From: Clostridium sp. AM49-4BH
Lineage (GTDB): Bacteria > Bacillota > Clostridia > Lachnospirales > Lachnospiraceae
Assembly: GCF_003478335.1 (NCBI RefSeq)
Contig: NZ_QUFB01000018.1
Location: forward strand, 1-52,334
Direction of reading: 5' to 3'
Length of the DNA stretch: 52,334 bases
The translations under genes were made by a program, and so were the position numbers. The notes under the pieces are model-generated. The model was not told the DNA's origin. It ran no database searches and worked only from the letters and a program-made list of their open reading frames with translations. Below are positions 1 through 9,243 of the stretch, piece after piece. Position 1 is the stretch's first letter; each line of letters opens with the position of its first letter.

Positions 1-331
1 TTTTTGGACGGGACGCTTTCGCTACGATGCGCTACGTTACGTTACTTAATGTCTCTGAAATACGAGACATAAGTAACGACGAGCGCAAAGTCCCTTTCAA
101 AAATGATGATTACCTTGCTTCCGGGACTTTGAGTTTCCGAAGGGCATGTAAATCAATCATCAGAGACAACAAAATCTAGAAATCACCAAAAACGTAAATG
201 CGGCAAGGCAATTATTATAGTTCTCTGTCTGCAGAAACCACGATGTTGTGGCTGCAAAATTCTTAGTATTCTTTGACATAATAAGCAATATGTGGTCATA
301 AAACAGTGTTCGGTATGGGAATTTTGTTGTA
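1..331. repeat. Foldback repeat copy R1, cut by the window edge
   Basis: This is the right-hand part of a large inverted-repeat element. It aligns almost base for base with 38398-38728 of the complete copy, including the centre (loop tgaaatac at 55-62) and the whole right arm. The left arm would lie before base 1. The repeat ends at the stop codon (TAG, 332-334) of the leftward AI-2E transporter gene. No convincing coding sequence lies inside it; the short open frames here are not conserved as frames between copies. Confidence 0.85.
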
Positions 332-1459
332 CTAATATTTGCGGAACTCATTAATGTCTTTGGCTAAGATTTTAATGCCACGGATCTGGCTTTCAAATAC
401 GCCCTGCTCAAAGAGTGCCTTGATGATCATGCCGGCCGGTATACCGATGATCAATCCAAGCATTCCGATCCAGCGATAGCCGATAAACATAGATAACAGT
501 GTCAAAAATGGGCTGATCCCGATACTGTCTCCCACAAGTTTTGGCTCGATCAATCTTCGAACGATCATTGTGACAAAATAAGCAACTATCAATACTGCCG
601 CATGAACATATCCTCCGGTCAGCAAATAATAAGCCGCCCACGGCATGATCACAGTTCCCGTACCAATAAAAGGCAGAAAATCTAAGAGTGCTGTGATCAC
701 CGCGATCACCATCGCGTGTTTAATATGAAGTGCCCCAAAAAAACACCACAAAATAACAAACATGATGAACATGATCTTAAAACATGCTTTCAGATATCCA
801 CCAACGGCTTTCACCATAACATCACAAAATACATTCCATATGTGCTTAACACTCGATGGTGTGTATTTCAAAACTGTATCCTTGATCTTTTGTCGATCAG
901 CGACAAAGAAATACGCTAACATGATCGTCAAGATCGACAACACCAGTCCATCAATAACGGAACCAGCTAGGGAACTCATTGTTTTCATTGGACTGTCCGT
1001 CAATGAATTCAAAAATTTCAAAATATAATCATTTAATCTACCGTTGTCTCCCGGCAGCAGCTTGTCCACATCAGATGGTATCAAATGAACCTTGCTGTGC
1101 AAGGTTGCCAGCGAATCATTAATGTTTTGAAGTACCGTCTGATACAATCCCGGCAGATCAACAACCCAGGCACTAACCTGCAAAATTATCTCTCGTATGC
1201 CAAAAACAAGCAGCGCTGCAACAGCCGCCAAAATAAGCACGATAACGATCACGGAACCATGCTTACGCATGATCTTGATCCGTTTTTCCAAAAAACTAAC
1301 CAACGGATTTGTAATCATTGCAATGACCCACGCTATGATGATTGGTAAAAAAAATCGAAACAGCTTCGGTCCCAAAAAGAAAACTGCCAGTAGTGCTGCT
1401 AGAGTCACTACTAAATTGACCACGATCCGTTGATGCAAAACCTTTCGTTCTTCTGGCAT
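332..1459 (-). CDS. AI-2E family transporter (YtvI/PerM type)
   Basis: Polytopic membrane protein of 375 residues, the usual length for the family. About seven to eight hydrophobic segments are visible: a pair near residues 12-50, one near 68-87, one near 165-190 and a cluster after about 225. The family signature is in the C-terminal half: LDFLPFIGTGTVIMPWA, then EPKLVGDSIGISPFL and GLIIGIPAG. Members include autoinducer-2 exporters, sodium/proton antiporters and the sporulation protein YtvI, so the substrate cannot be told from sequence. The start has a GAGGGG site nine to ten bases upstream. The stop codon lies at the edge of foldback repeat R1. The next gene upstream is also leftward, 114 bases away. 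Confidence 0.9.
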   Translation of the reverse strand: MPEERKVLHQRIVVNLVVTLAALLAVFFLGPKLFRFFLPIIIAWVIAMITNPLVSFLEKRIKIMRKHGSVIVIVLILAAVAALLVFGIREIILQVSAWVVDLPGLYQTVLQNINDSLATLHSKVHLIPSDVDKLLPGDNGRLNDYILKFLNSLTDSPMKTMSSLAGSVIDGLVLSILTIMLAYFFVADRQKIKDTVLKYTPSSVKHIWNVFCDVMVKAVGGYLKACFKIMFIMFVILWCFFGALHIKHAMVIAVITALLDFLPFIGTGTVIMPWAAYYLLTGGYVHAAVLIVAYFVTMIVRRLIEPKLVGDSIGISPFLTLLSMFIGYRWIGMLGLIIGIPAGMIIKALFEQGVFESQIRGIKILAKDINEFRKY

Positions 1460-1573
1460 AACTGCATTCCCCTCTTTCTTTGCCGTAAATAGTGTTTCTC
1501 TGCCTCTATATTAAGACAAAGCATACAACCATGCCTTGCCCAATCATCACAGAGAACATGATAACATTGTTAC

Positions 1574-2422
1574 TTAATCTGACAATTTTATAGCAAATAC
1601 AAATCCAACTGCTAAAATGATAACACCGGAAATCCAAGTCACGGCACTAAGTCCAAGCAGTGGTGTCTGCATGAGAATTACTACCGGAGAGGCAGCTACT
1701 AATCCCAAAATAGCCGTGTAGGTCAATGTTTCCTGCTTATTAAGCAGCACTTCGATCATCTTAGCAATAGCAAAAATACCGATCACAACGCCAAGTCCGA
1801 ATGGAATCAATGATCCACATAACTGCAAAATCGTGTGCCACTGTCCCTTTGCAAGCGCGCTCGTGAAATCTTTGACTGCTAAGAGGATTGGGTTGTAATA
1901 ACCAAGGATCATGAGCATCATAGACCCGCTCACACCAGGGATAACCATTGTTGCAGATGCGATCACACCTACGATAAACAGCAAGATTGCCGGAATGATT
2001 CCTACCGTCAGCGTCACTTCCTTGCCTTCGCCGCCAAAATACTGCATTAATATAATAGATAGGAAAAATACTAAAAATACAATAACATGGGATATCCCTT
2101 TTTTCTTGCCTTTTACTTTGCCTAGCAGCAACGGGAGACCGCCTAAGATCAGACCGATGAATGCCATCTTGGTCTGAAATCCATAATGTTCCAACAAAAA
2201 TCCAATAATATATGCAAAACCAACAATTCCAACTGCCATACCGATAATATATGGAGACAGGATTTTCAAACTCTTTTTCAATTGTGAAAACAAATGTGTC
2301 ACACAATAAATAATGTCATCATAGATTCCCATCGAGACCATCATGGTTCCGCCACTCACTCCCGGAATGGCATTTGCCACACCGATCAACATACCTTTTA
2401 ATATGTCTTTAATATACTTCAT
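1574..2422 (-). CDS. DUF368 membrane protein, PopT-like undecaprenyl phosphate transporter
   Basis: Integral membrane protein of 282 residues. The family (DUF368, PopT) has been shown to move undecaprenyl phosphate across the membrane for reuse in cell-envelope synthesis; assigning that role here is by family only. The two halves carry the same motif, AIPGVSGG near residue 18 and VIPGVSGS near residue 155, as expected for an internally duplicated transporter. The open frame runs eight codons further upstream, but the ATG at 2422 has a strong GGAGGAAAG site directly before it, so it is chosen as start. There is no clear terminator before the AI-2E gene, so the two may be co-transcribed. Confidence 0.88.
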   Translation of the reverse strand: MKYIKDILKGMLIGVANAIPGVSGGTMMVSMGIYDDIIYCVTHLFSQLKKSLKILSPYIIGMAVGIVGFAYIIGFLLEHYGFQTKMAFIGLILGGLPLLLGKVKGKKKGISHVIVFLVFFLSIILMQYFGGEGKEVTLTVGIIPAILLFIVGVIASATMVIPGVSGSMMLMILGYYNPILLAVKDFTSALAKGQWHTILQLCGSLIPFGLGVVIGIFAIAKMIEVLLNKQETLTYTAILGLVAASPVVILMQTPLLGLSAVTWISGVIILAVGFVFAIKLSD

Positions 2423-2539
2423 TTCTTTCCTCCACAATTTCAACAAATTTTTGTCACAGACACATTTTACTATAATAAACAGGCAGTTACAATTAGTAAT
2501 ACATTAAAAATTTATGAATTTTGCGACACCGTTTAGCAG

Positions 2540-2568
2540 TTGCAACTGTGCTCAATACTTCCTATAAT
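2540..2568 (+). promoter_or_regulatory. Sigma-A type promoter for the C1A peptidase
   Basis: A -35 TTGCAA (2540-2545) and a perfect -10 TATAAT (2563-2568) are separated by 17 bases. Transcription would start near 2575, giving a leader of about 280 bases that contains the tandem repeat at 2613-2773. Confidence 0.65.
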
Positions 2569-2612
2569 AAGATGCACAGGTAATAAGATGCACAGGGCAA
2601 AAGCAAATAATA

Positions 2613-2773
2613 CTGTATCATAATAATGTAAGTACTAATGCAGATAGCTCTGTATCATAATGATGTAAGTACTAATACAGATGGCTCTGCATCATAATGA
2701 TGTAGTAGGTATCAATACAGATGGCTCTGCATCATAATAATGTAGTAGGTATCAATGCAGATGGCTCTGTATC
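2613..2773. repeat. Tandem repeat, 37- and 40-bp units, in peptidase leader
   Basis: Four imperfect units start at 2613, 2650, 2687 and 2727, with a fragment of a fifth at 2767. Each begins ctg(t/c)atcataat and ends cagatggct. The first two units are 37 bases and the last two are 40, owing to three extra bases after gtag. A separate short duplication (aagatgcacagg) lies just before, near 2570-2597. The array lies between the predicted promoter and the start of the peptidase gene, so it should be transcribed. The rest of the 2423-2853 gap shows nothing else. Confidence 0.85.
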
Positions 2774-2853
2774 TTGCCTGTAACAAACACCTGTCGGCTT
2801 TATCCGGCAACCACCTATAGGAACCCATCATAAGAAAGGTATGGAACATAACA

Positions 2854-5012
2854 TTGAAATATATACAAATTCACAGAAAAAACGTCCTTTGGCGTCAAAG
2901 CATATGCTTGTTTGTACTGATCTCCCTTGTACTTTCTATGTCGCCTCGTCCGACAATGGCAAAGGAGAATGTACAAACAGATTGGACCAGACGCGTGATC
3001 ACACACACTATCACAAATCCAAACAGCAAACTCCTTCATTTTCGATTTATGGATCAAAATGAGCAGGAGGTATCCCTGACGGAAAATATCACTTTGCCGC
3101 AGTCAGATTCACTAACACAGAATCCTTCTACCAACTTATCATCAGCTGCTCTCCAGAGTTTTAGACTGACAGCTCCGATCCAGTCAGCCTTAAAAGGAGA
3201 CAGCAATCTGCCAGCCTCATACGATCTGCGTGACTCCGGAGTTATCACTTCCATCAAAGATCAAGGAAATAGTGGGGCATGTTGGGCATTTGGCACTCTC
3301 AAATCAGCAGAATCCAATGCCATTCGCAAAGGTTTCTTAACAAAAAATCATGCCGATTTTTCAGAAAATCATTTGGCGTGGTTTGCTTTTCATCCATCCG
3401 AACGTGGCGGTGACAAACTGATCACAGACGGCTTTTATCCAATTTCCTCAGACGTTGATGCCGCCTATACCTGGGGCGGATCATCCCTGATCGCTTTATT
3501 TACATTAGCACGCTGGTCTGGCGTAGTATCAGAATCCACTGCACCTTTCCAGGCTGATACATTGGCAGAACGCAGTGCAATGGCACAAAAAATGAAAAAA
3601 AACGGAGAAGTTCTCCGCTATCGCTCAAACTATCATATGCAAAATGCCACCTGTTATGATGCTGCACCAACAAGTGCCTGGAAAAATGCACTCATGAACA
3701 CTTCCGCACTAGCGGCCGGAATGTATTACAACACGGCCTACGCTTCCAAGGGTTCTGCCGGTGCCACCTATTACCAGACTGCATATGCAGGTTCTACCGC
3801 TGTAAAATCCTCCAATCACTGCGTAACGATCATTGGCTGGGACGATAACTACTCCAGACTGAATTTTCCAAGCAGTCATCGCCCCAAATCCGACGGTGCG
3901 TGGCTGGTTGCCAACAGCTATGGCCGCAAAACCGATGAAAACGGATATTTCTGGCTGTCATACGAAGAACCGTCTATTTGTGATGTCTACGCCTTCGAGC
4001 TGGAAAAAAATACAAAGTACGACACAAATTATCAATACGATGGTTTTGGATGGGGCAGTGCGATCCCAGATACTACAAGTCCGAAAGGGGCTAATATCTT
4101 TCGTGTCCGTTCAGATTACAACCAAAACCTTAAGGCTGTAGGCATCTATACGATCACCGACGCCCAAAATGTAACGATCCAAATATACAAAAACGTTACT
4201 TCCGGCTACCCGACAAGCGGTAAACTTGTCAAGGCAAGTACCACTACCGCATCCATTCCCTACAATGGCTTTCACACGATCACACTCGCAAAACCGGTAG
4301 CACTCACAGGAGGCTCCTCATTTTCTGTCGTGGTAACCTACCATTCAAAAAATAACACAGAGGCTTATCTGCCGATTGAAGGGACAGGCGCTTCTACTAA
4401 TCGTGTGCAATCTCTGTACAACAGCGAAACCGGGCAGAGTTTTTATTATTCGCCTACTGCGAATAGCTGGGTAGACACTTCTGCGGCAGGACAAAATAAC
4501 GTCTGCATCAAGCATTTGCCAAAAACACAACGCCAAAGCCGACAATTTCCTTTCGATCTGCCAAAATTATTGTTGGGAAGAAAGAGACCTTAAAGCTTCC
4601 TCTTACATTAAAACACATTACCGCAAGCCAGGTCCGCTATAAAAGCAGTAAGAAAAAAATAGTTTCTGTAACTGCAAGAGGTAAGATCCGTGCCAAAAAA
4701 CGAGGAACCGCTACAATTACCGCTTATGGCAAAAATGTCAAGGCACGCATAAAAATTGTCGTAAAAAAAGCACCCTCTTCTGTCGCTTTGAAAGCGAAGA
4801 AAAAAGTGCTGAAAAAAGGCTCTGCTCTACAATTGAAGGTTGCACTTTCCAAACATAGTGCCAGCCGAAAACGAACTTTTCGATCATCAAATCCAAAAGT
4901 GCTGAAGGTATCCTCAAGCGGGATCGTTTATGCGCGCAAAAAAGGGACCGCGACCATTACAGTGATGACCTATAACCGCCATAAGGCCAAGTTAAAACTT
5001 CGCGTCAAATAG
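2854..5012 (+). CDS. Secreted C1A (papain-like) cysteine peptidase, lectin-like and Big_2 domains; frameshifted
   Basis: Surface or secreted peptidase. A signal peptide covers about residues 1-36. The papain core has the nucleophile in QGNSGACWAF (Cys143), the histidine in SSNHCVTIIGWDD (His322) and the asparagine in VANSYGR (Asn354). A lectin-like domain common in clostridial C1A proteins follows (about 375-545). The frame stops at 4593, but from about 4512 another frame continues to 5012 with two lysine-rich bacterial Ig-like repeats, each ending in a motif like ARKKGTATITV. Adding one A to the AA at 4510-4511 joins the parts into a protein of about 719 residues. The start is a TTG with an AAGAAAGG site 14 bases upstream; no in-frame ATG precedes the signal peptide. 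The Ig-like tail probably binds the cell wall. Confidence 0.85.
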
Positions 5013-5095
5013 CGATAACCTAGGCTCTCCCTCTCTGCCGCACTATGCCAACCGAACATCATCTGCCATAAACGTTAGATCATGGTGTGTAGACA

Positions 5096-5959
5096 TTAAT
5101 ACTCTGCCACGGTGTCATTCTCTATCGTATCAAGCGCCGGCTTCAATACATCAGCTGCGGCCTCATCTGCATGCGATTCCAACTGTCGGATCCACACAGA
5201 TGGTTCCACACGTTGGATCGTATTCAGACATTGATCCAAAAGCCCCTCACGCCAAAACGGCGACTTGCAGTGTACTAACATCAGAAGCTGTCTTTTGTCC
5301 TCCGGCAAATCTGTAACTGCGCCGGCATCCGACTTCTTCAAAAATACAATACCACCTAACGGTGCACGCTCTGCCTGTACTGCCTCAGGACTGCACCAAG
5401 GCGTTCCGTATAAATATAATCTTTCTTTATAAATTCCGATAATATTCGCAGAATCGTTCAAGATTTTTCCAATTTGCTTTCCCTGACAGATCCCCGCAAA
5501 TTCTGCATTCGGATCTGCCGCAAGAATCACACCGCGGCCATCAACAAGCAGCGACGAGGAATCCAATACAAAACGTCCATTTTGCTCCAATGCCAGATAG
5601 ATAACGTCACGCAATGCCAAAAACAACTCTTCCTTCCATTTACCCTCTGCATCCTGTACCACATATACTTTGGCACTGCGATAGCCCTTGGCAATTGCAA
5701 TACTGGTCAACTGTACATTCTTAGGATAGAGCAGATCAATTCCCATAGCTCCCTCAAACACACCGATTTCTTCCGATTCCATCAGCATGATCTGACCAAC
5801 TGTCATTTGAATGTTCATTGTCATTTCCGGTTCTTCCACGATATCAATCGTCAATTGCGGTTCTTCGCTTTCATCGCATCGGAAAGCCTGAAAATTAGAA
5901 TGCAGATTCTGTTCCTCCACATTAATGCAAACAACGGTATCTCCAATGCAGTATTTCAT
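5096..5959 (-). CDS. HprK-like protein with a degenerate P-loop
   Basis: Protein of 287 residues, cytoplasmic, with no membrane segment. The C-terminal half resembles the HPr-kinase-like proteins found next to PqqD in peptide-modification clusters: SSSLLVDGRGVIL, a central LNDSANIIGI, then LYLYGTPWCS and APLGGIVFLKK. In the family the segment after the first motif is a nucleotide-binding P-loop (GxxGxGKS/T). Here it reads AADPNAEFAGI, with no GK(S/T), so ATP binding by this site is doubtful. The start has GAGGGAGG eight bases upstream. It lies 15 bases after the PqqD-like gene, so the two form an operon. Function is unknown; the assignment is by motif resemblance only. Confidence 0.6.
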   Translation of the reverse strand: MKYCIGDTVVCINVEEQNLHSNFQAFRCDESEEPQLTIDIVEEPEMTMNIQMTVGQIMLMESEEIGVFEGAMGIDLLYPKNVQLTSIAIAKGYRSAKVYVVQDAEGKWKEELFLALRDVIYLALEQNGRFVLDSSSLLVDGRGVILAADPNAEFAGICQGKQIGKILNDSANIIGIYKERLYLYGTPWCSPEAVQAERAPLGGIVFLKKSDAGAVTDLPEDKRQLLMLVHCKSPFWREGLLDQCLNTIQRVEPSVWIRQLESHADEAAADVLKPALDTIENDTVAEY

Positions 5960-5974
5960 TGGCGTATCCTCCCT

Positions 5975-6310
5975 CTATCGAAACCTTTTGATGCGTCTCA
6001 TTTTCGTTCTGCTGTTCAATTTTTCGTTCACAACATAATTTTGAATAATATTACAGCTCGCCAGGTCTTCTGCCGCTGTGCAAAAATCCTCCCAAAAAGA
6101 ATCTCTCTGTTCTTCTGCGATCATATAACTGATTGCTAATTCATCAAATACCTTACGTGGATTTTCATCCTGATCGATCTTACGCACAATATCATACTCC
6201 AACGCCCCCAATTGCATGACCGGATAATCTCTGACAATTCCCTGTCCTACCGGCAGTGCATATATGACATCTGCCAACTTGCGTACTACATAATATTTAT
6301 TTCTTACCAT
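5975..6310 (-). CDS. PqqD-like peptide-binding protein
   Basis: Protein of 111 residues resembling the PqqD/RiPP-recognition fold, a small winged domain that binds precursor peptides and presents them to a modifying enzyme. Visible features are the N-terminal VRKLADVIYALPVGQG strand pair, a middle LGALEYDIVRKIDQ and the PRKVFDEL helix, followed by a helical tail of about 45 residues, longer than a typical PqqD. No radical-SAM enzyme, precursor peptide or exporter is adjacent, which is unusual. It is the first gene of a two-gene unit with the HprK-like protein. The start has GGGAGG before the ATG. Confidence 0.65.
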   Translation of the reverse strand: MVRNKYYVVRKLADVIYALPVGQGIVRDYPVMQLGALEYDIVRKIDQDENPRKVFDELAISYMIAEEQRDSFWEDFCTAAEDLASCNIIQNYVVNEKLNSRTKMRRIKRFR

Positions 6311-6369
6311 ACATACCTCCCACTCTTCGATTTATTTGCCGCTGTCTTTATATTTCCAAAAGGACGCAG

Positions 6370-7050
6370 TCACTCGGAACCGGCTGACTCCTCCATAAAA
6401 GATGCAAAAAACTCAGGGCACATATCCAATAAAGTCGGTTGATCCTTATCCGGACGAAACAAGTCCAAAACCGGCTTCATAACGCGTTCAAACTTGTCTG
6501 CATCTTTGGATAAACGCAATATTTCCGCCGTATTGACCGCATCTGCCAAGGCGGTATGCTGCGCCCCGGTAAACTCATAATCTGCTGCCGTAACTGCCTG
6601 CTTCAATTTAATCTTCTTGTTAATTCCTAACAGCTCACTATATACTTCTTGAAAGTCCGTCCAATGACTCTCCATACGGGCAATGATCGGTCCCTTGTAC
6701 TCCTTAAATGTCGATTCCGTCTGAAACTGCCGGATATCCGACATACTCCAAGAATAAAACCAGGTAGACTCTGATCCGATCCACTCAGCGAAATCATCCA
6801 TCGCCTTCGCAAACCGCGGTGCCCCTACCAGTTTATCATCCGTAATGCCGGTTAACGCTATGATCCGATGATCCATCGCCCCATAATCCGGAGCAACATA
6901 TGTCTGATACTGATCAATAACCTCAAACTGATCATCCATCTTCACTGCGCCAATCTCTATTAACTCACTGGAGAGCTTTATGTCACCTCGCTGTTGTTTA
7001 TCAATTTTGTTCATTTCCAAATCAATCATGATATGATTCACCGGACACAC
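6370..7050 (-). CDS. DEDDh-family 3'-5' exonuclease
   Basis: Protein of about 226 residues of the RNase T/DnaQ exonuclease superfamily, which removes nucleotides from 3' ends using two metal ions. Exo I is visible as MIDLEMN near residue 8 (Asp and Glu), Exo II in WSMSDIRQF near residue 100 and Exo III as HTALADA near 165, with the histidine that defines the DEDDh type. It resembles the KapD-like inhibitor-of-development subgroup; DNA or RNA as substrate cannot be told. The start is uncertain. The longest frame opens with GTG at 7050, close to GAAGGGAA; a GTG at 7041 has better spacing, and an ATG at 7029 begins right at Exo I. Confidence 0.8.
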   Translation of the reverse strand: MCPVNHIMIDLEMNKIDKQQRGDIKLSSELIEIGAVKMDDQFEVIDQYQTYVAPDYGAMDHRIIALTGITDDKLVGAPRFAKAMDDFAEWIGSESTWFYSWSMSDIRQFQTESTFKEYKGPIIARMESHWTDFQEVYSELLGINKKIKLKQAVTAADYEFTGAQHTALADAVNTAEILRLSKDADKFERVMKPVLDLFRPDKDQPTLLDMCPEFFASFMEESAGSE

Positions 7051-7152
7051 TTCCCTTCTGTTCGATGATCGAATTTGCTTCTCATGCGGTAATACCGCCT
7101 CTTTTTATTGTACCACAAAGCGATACACTTTGCATTAACAACTTCGCAAAAA

Positions 7153-7181
7153 TTGACGTAACATCAAAATTATGTTATAAT
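7153..7181 (+). promoter_or_regulatory. Strong sigma-A promoter of veg
   Basis: A -35 TTGACG (7153-7158), a 17-base spacer and a perfect -10 TATAAT (7176-7181). The leader to the veg start is about 110 bases. Confidence 0.85.
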
Positions 7182-7299
7182 GTTATTGTCAATTGAATGG
7201 ATTATTTTTGGGACAAGTTCGATCTTCATACAGTTAGTAATATTTTCGGACTAAAGATTCTGAGAAGATAATCTCACCATAGAAAGGTATAGGTGCTAT

Positions 7300-7539
7300 A
7301 TGAGTCAGACAGACATACTCCGGGTAAGATCCTCCGTAGACCAAAACATCGGAAATAAAGTTAAGATCCGTGCGAACCGCGGGCGCCACAAGATCGATGT
7401 GACAGAGGGTATCATCCGTGAAACCTACCCAAGTATCTTTCTGGTGGAAGTAGAGAATAAGCTCGACGATACCACACAGAAGATTTCTTTCAGCTACACA
7501 GATGTACTCACAAAAGACGTCCAGATGCAGTTGATTTAA
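7300..7539 (+). CDS. veg: Veg family protein
   Basis: Protein of 79 residues that matches the small Veg family over its whole length: RVRSSVDQNIG, the basic VKIRANRGRHK, then EGIIRETYPSIFLVEV and the C-terminal SFSYTDVLTKDVQ. In Bacillus subtilis Veg is highly expressed and stimulates biofilm formation, with a proposed effect on the SinR repressor. Here it is a single gene with its own strong promoter and terminator, as in other Firmicutes. Ribosome site AGGTG lies four bases before the ATG. Confidence 0.93.
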   Translation: MSQTDILRVRSSVDQNIGNKVKIRANRGRHKIDVTEGIIRETYPSIFLVEVENKLDDTTQKISFSYTDVLTKDVQMQLI

Positions 7540-7627
7540 GGATCGCTGTGTTTTAATATTATTTTGATATTATGATGTAGGTACAAATACTCTTTTGAGC
7601 CATGCATTATATTATTAATGACAATGC

Positions 7628-7679
7628 AAAAAGAAGATACCGATTCACACTTTGCGATGAATACGGTATCTTCTTTTTA
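7628..7679. terminator. Bidirectional terminator between veg and 7713-8129
   Basis: A 15-bp perfect stem (left arm 7628-7642, right arm 7664-7678, tip ACCG/CGGT) has a loop of about 21 bases, with a T run on the right and an A run on the left. It can end veg on the plus strand and the leftward small membrane gene on the minus strand. Confidence 0.9.
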
Positions 7680-7712
7680 TGTGTATTCTGTCATCATACT
7701 ATCTGAAACAAA

Positions 7713-8129
7713 TTATATTGCCTCGCCGTCATTGTCTGCATTGCGTTGTCTGGTCTTGATCGCACAAACAATATAAAACGCTGCCAGGATCAGACTTAAT
7801 CCGCCCCAGATTGCTAAATCACCAAATTCTCCTCGATCAGCAAGACTCATCAAAAATCCAAGCAAATAGAATACAGCAGTTACGATCAGTCCCGCAATCC
7901 CTTTTGCGTTACGCATCACAATTCCCAAAATTCCACCGACCAGATATACAAATGCACATAATAACCCTGAACTGCCGCTGGTTGAATTATTCTCCTGCAA
8001 TGCATTTCCTACCCCTACTGCGCAAGACTGTAATGCAATAAACAAGAACAAAACAATGGAAATAATCCCTATCGTCAACCTTCCACTACTCCACACGCCT
8101 TTTCTCTTATTATCCATATTCTCCTTCAT
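7713..8129 (-). CDS. Small membrane protein, three to four helices
   Basis: Protein of 138 residues with hydrophobic segments at about 19-40, 57-72, 80-95 and 105-125 and a polar, basic tail. It resembles small DUF4064-like membrane proteins only in general layout, and no function can be given. The start is ambiguous: ATG 8129 has GGAAAGGA immediately before it and ATG 8117 has AAGGAG three bases before it, both short spacings. It lies 73 bases downstream of the anchored protein gene and may belong to the same unit. Confidence 0.65.
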   Translation of the reverse strand: MKENMDNKRKGVWSSGRLTIGIISIVLFLFIALQSCAVGVGNALQENNSTSGSSGLLCAFVYLVGGILGIVMRNAKGIAGLIVTAVFYLLGFLMSLADRGEFGDLAIWGGLSLILAAFYIVCAIKTRQRNADNDGEAI

Positions 8130-8201
8130 TCCTTTCCATGATATGCTTACCTTTTATCGTAAGGTTCAGGCTATTCTCAACTTCCTATTCCTGTTACCTG
8201 T

Positions 8202-9109
8202 TTACTTAAGTGTCAACTTCGCCACTCCTGTTTTGTACTCTTTCATATAATCATCATTTGGTCTGACATCCAATGTAAACTCGATCGTTTTTACTTTGCT
8301 AATATTGTTGTCAGTCAAAAAGCCTTGGCTTAAATCTATCGTGACTATGTTTTGCTGTTTATCAAATACCGGAATACTAACAAGATCAAAATCTGTTTCT
8401 GACGAGGTATAGTCATTCACGGTAATGTTTTCAACATCAAAAACCTGATACTTTCCAGTCGTATTCGTAACGGCAAATTGATATTTATCCCCGTCGCCTC
8501 CCAGATATTCGATCTTAATGCCATTTTTGTTATAAATCGATTTACCGGTTTTGACCACTTTCCTGCCTTGAAACTTATTCGTTTTATGCGGATCACATCT
8601 GTGTAAAACGAATTATACTCATCAGAATCTACTGCTTGAAATTTGATATCCACAAATTCTATGTCTTTCATTCCCATGTCTTCCATAAAATCTGTATCAA
8701 GCTCTAGTTTTGCATTTGCTTTCTTTCCTTTGGCAATTTCACAATCAAGGTCAAACATGTTGTTATTCGTCATAATTCCATTGATCGAATATGCACTGGC
8801 ATAAATTGTCCAATTTGCACTGGATTTGTTCTGAAGCCGGAACCAGATCGCCGTGTTTGCATCATCGAATTTATCAACATCAATCACCAGATTTTTCTTG
8901 TTATAAACATTTTCCTTGGTCACCGTTGTCTGCGTTTTAGAAGTAGTCTGATCCGATGTACTTTCCGTCGTTGTCTTGCTGCTCCCTTTTGCTTCCTTGT
9001 TACTCTCCTCTTTATCACTTCCACCGCTACAAGTCATTGCTAAAACTACAACAGCTACTATTACAACGGCAAAGATCAAAAAACTGCTTTTTTTATCTTT
9101 CATACGCAT
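8202..9109 (-). CDS. Membrane-anchored secreted protein of unknown function; frameshifted
   Basis: The N-terminus has a membrane segment (IFAVVIVAVVVLAMTC), then a Ser/Thr/Lys-rich linker of about 45 residues and a beta-rich extracellular part. The first frame covers 8417-9109 and the second 8202 to about 8590. Adding one T to the TTTT at 8582-8585 (an A run on the gene strand) joins them as ...DVIRIKTNKFQGRKVV..., a protein of about 302 residues. The C-terminal half looks like a second copy of the same beta fold. Start ATG 9109 follows AGGAG at five bases; ATG 9103 is an alternative. A terminator-like hairpin lies directly before its ribosome site. No function can be given. Confidence 0.7.
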
Positions 9110-9126
9110 CCTTTCTCCTGCCTGAC

Positions 9127-9179
9127 AAAAAAACAGACTATCAGGCACGCTTTAATTATTTGTGCCGGCTTATAGTCTG
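9127..9179 (-). terminator. Hairpin plus U-tract just before the 8202-9109 gene
   Basis: On the minus strand a stem pairs CAGACTAT and GGCAC at 9134-9148 with its complement at 9162-9179, followed by seven T (9127-9133). It should end kinase transcripts from 9342-10559. It also lies only 18 bases before the start of the next gene, and a possible promoter at 9213-9241 sits behind it, so it could act as a leader attenuator. Confidence 0.7.
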
Positions 9180-9212
9180 ATTTTACATGAAATAATTCTA
9201 TTTTTCGTCCGC

Positions 9213-9241
9213 TATACAGCGGAATAAGCGTGAGTTGTCAA
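9213..9241 (-). promoter_or_regulatory. Candidate promoter ahead of the leader hairpin
   Basis: On the minus strand a perfect -35 TTGACA (9241-9236) is followed after 17 bases by TGTATA (9218-9213), an acceptable -10. It would drive the gene at 8202-9109 through the hairpin at 9127-9179. Confidence 0.4.
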
Positions 9242-9243
9242 AC

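Noticed and set aside
160..351. Leftward 63-codon frame inside repeat R1
   Set aside because: The frame is not kept in the nearly identical R2 copy, so it is not a gene.
2613..2773. Possible CRISPR array
   Set aside because: The units abut one another with no unique spacers and vary in length, as also at 9244-9383 and 10576-10717; no cas genes are near.
2841..3062. ATG-started frame at 2841 as the true start of the peptidase region
   Set aside because: It is in another frame, has its ribosome site too close, and gives no recognisable protein, while the TTG frame begins with a good signal peptide.
4500..4600. Programmed ribosomal frameshift in the peptidase gene
   Set aside because: There is no slippery heptamer or downstream stem, and the same kind of one-base loss is seen in five other genes.
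7086..7107. Short GCGG/CCGC hairpin followed by T on the plus strand
   Set aside because: It lies upstream of both divergent genes and the stem is only about four to six bases; no transcript is known to need it.
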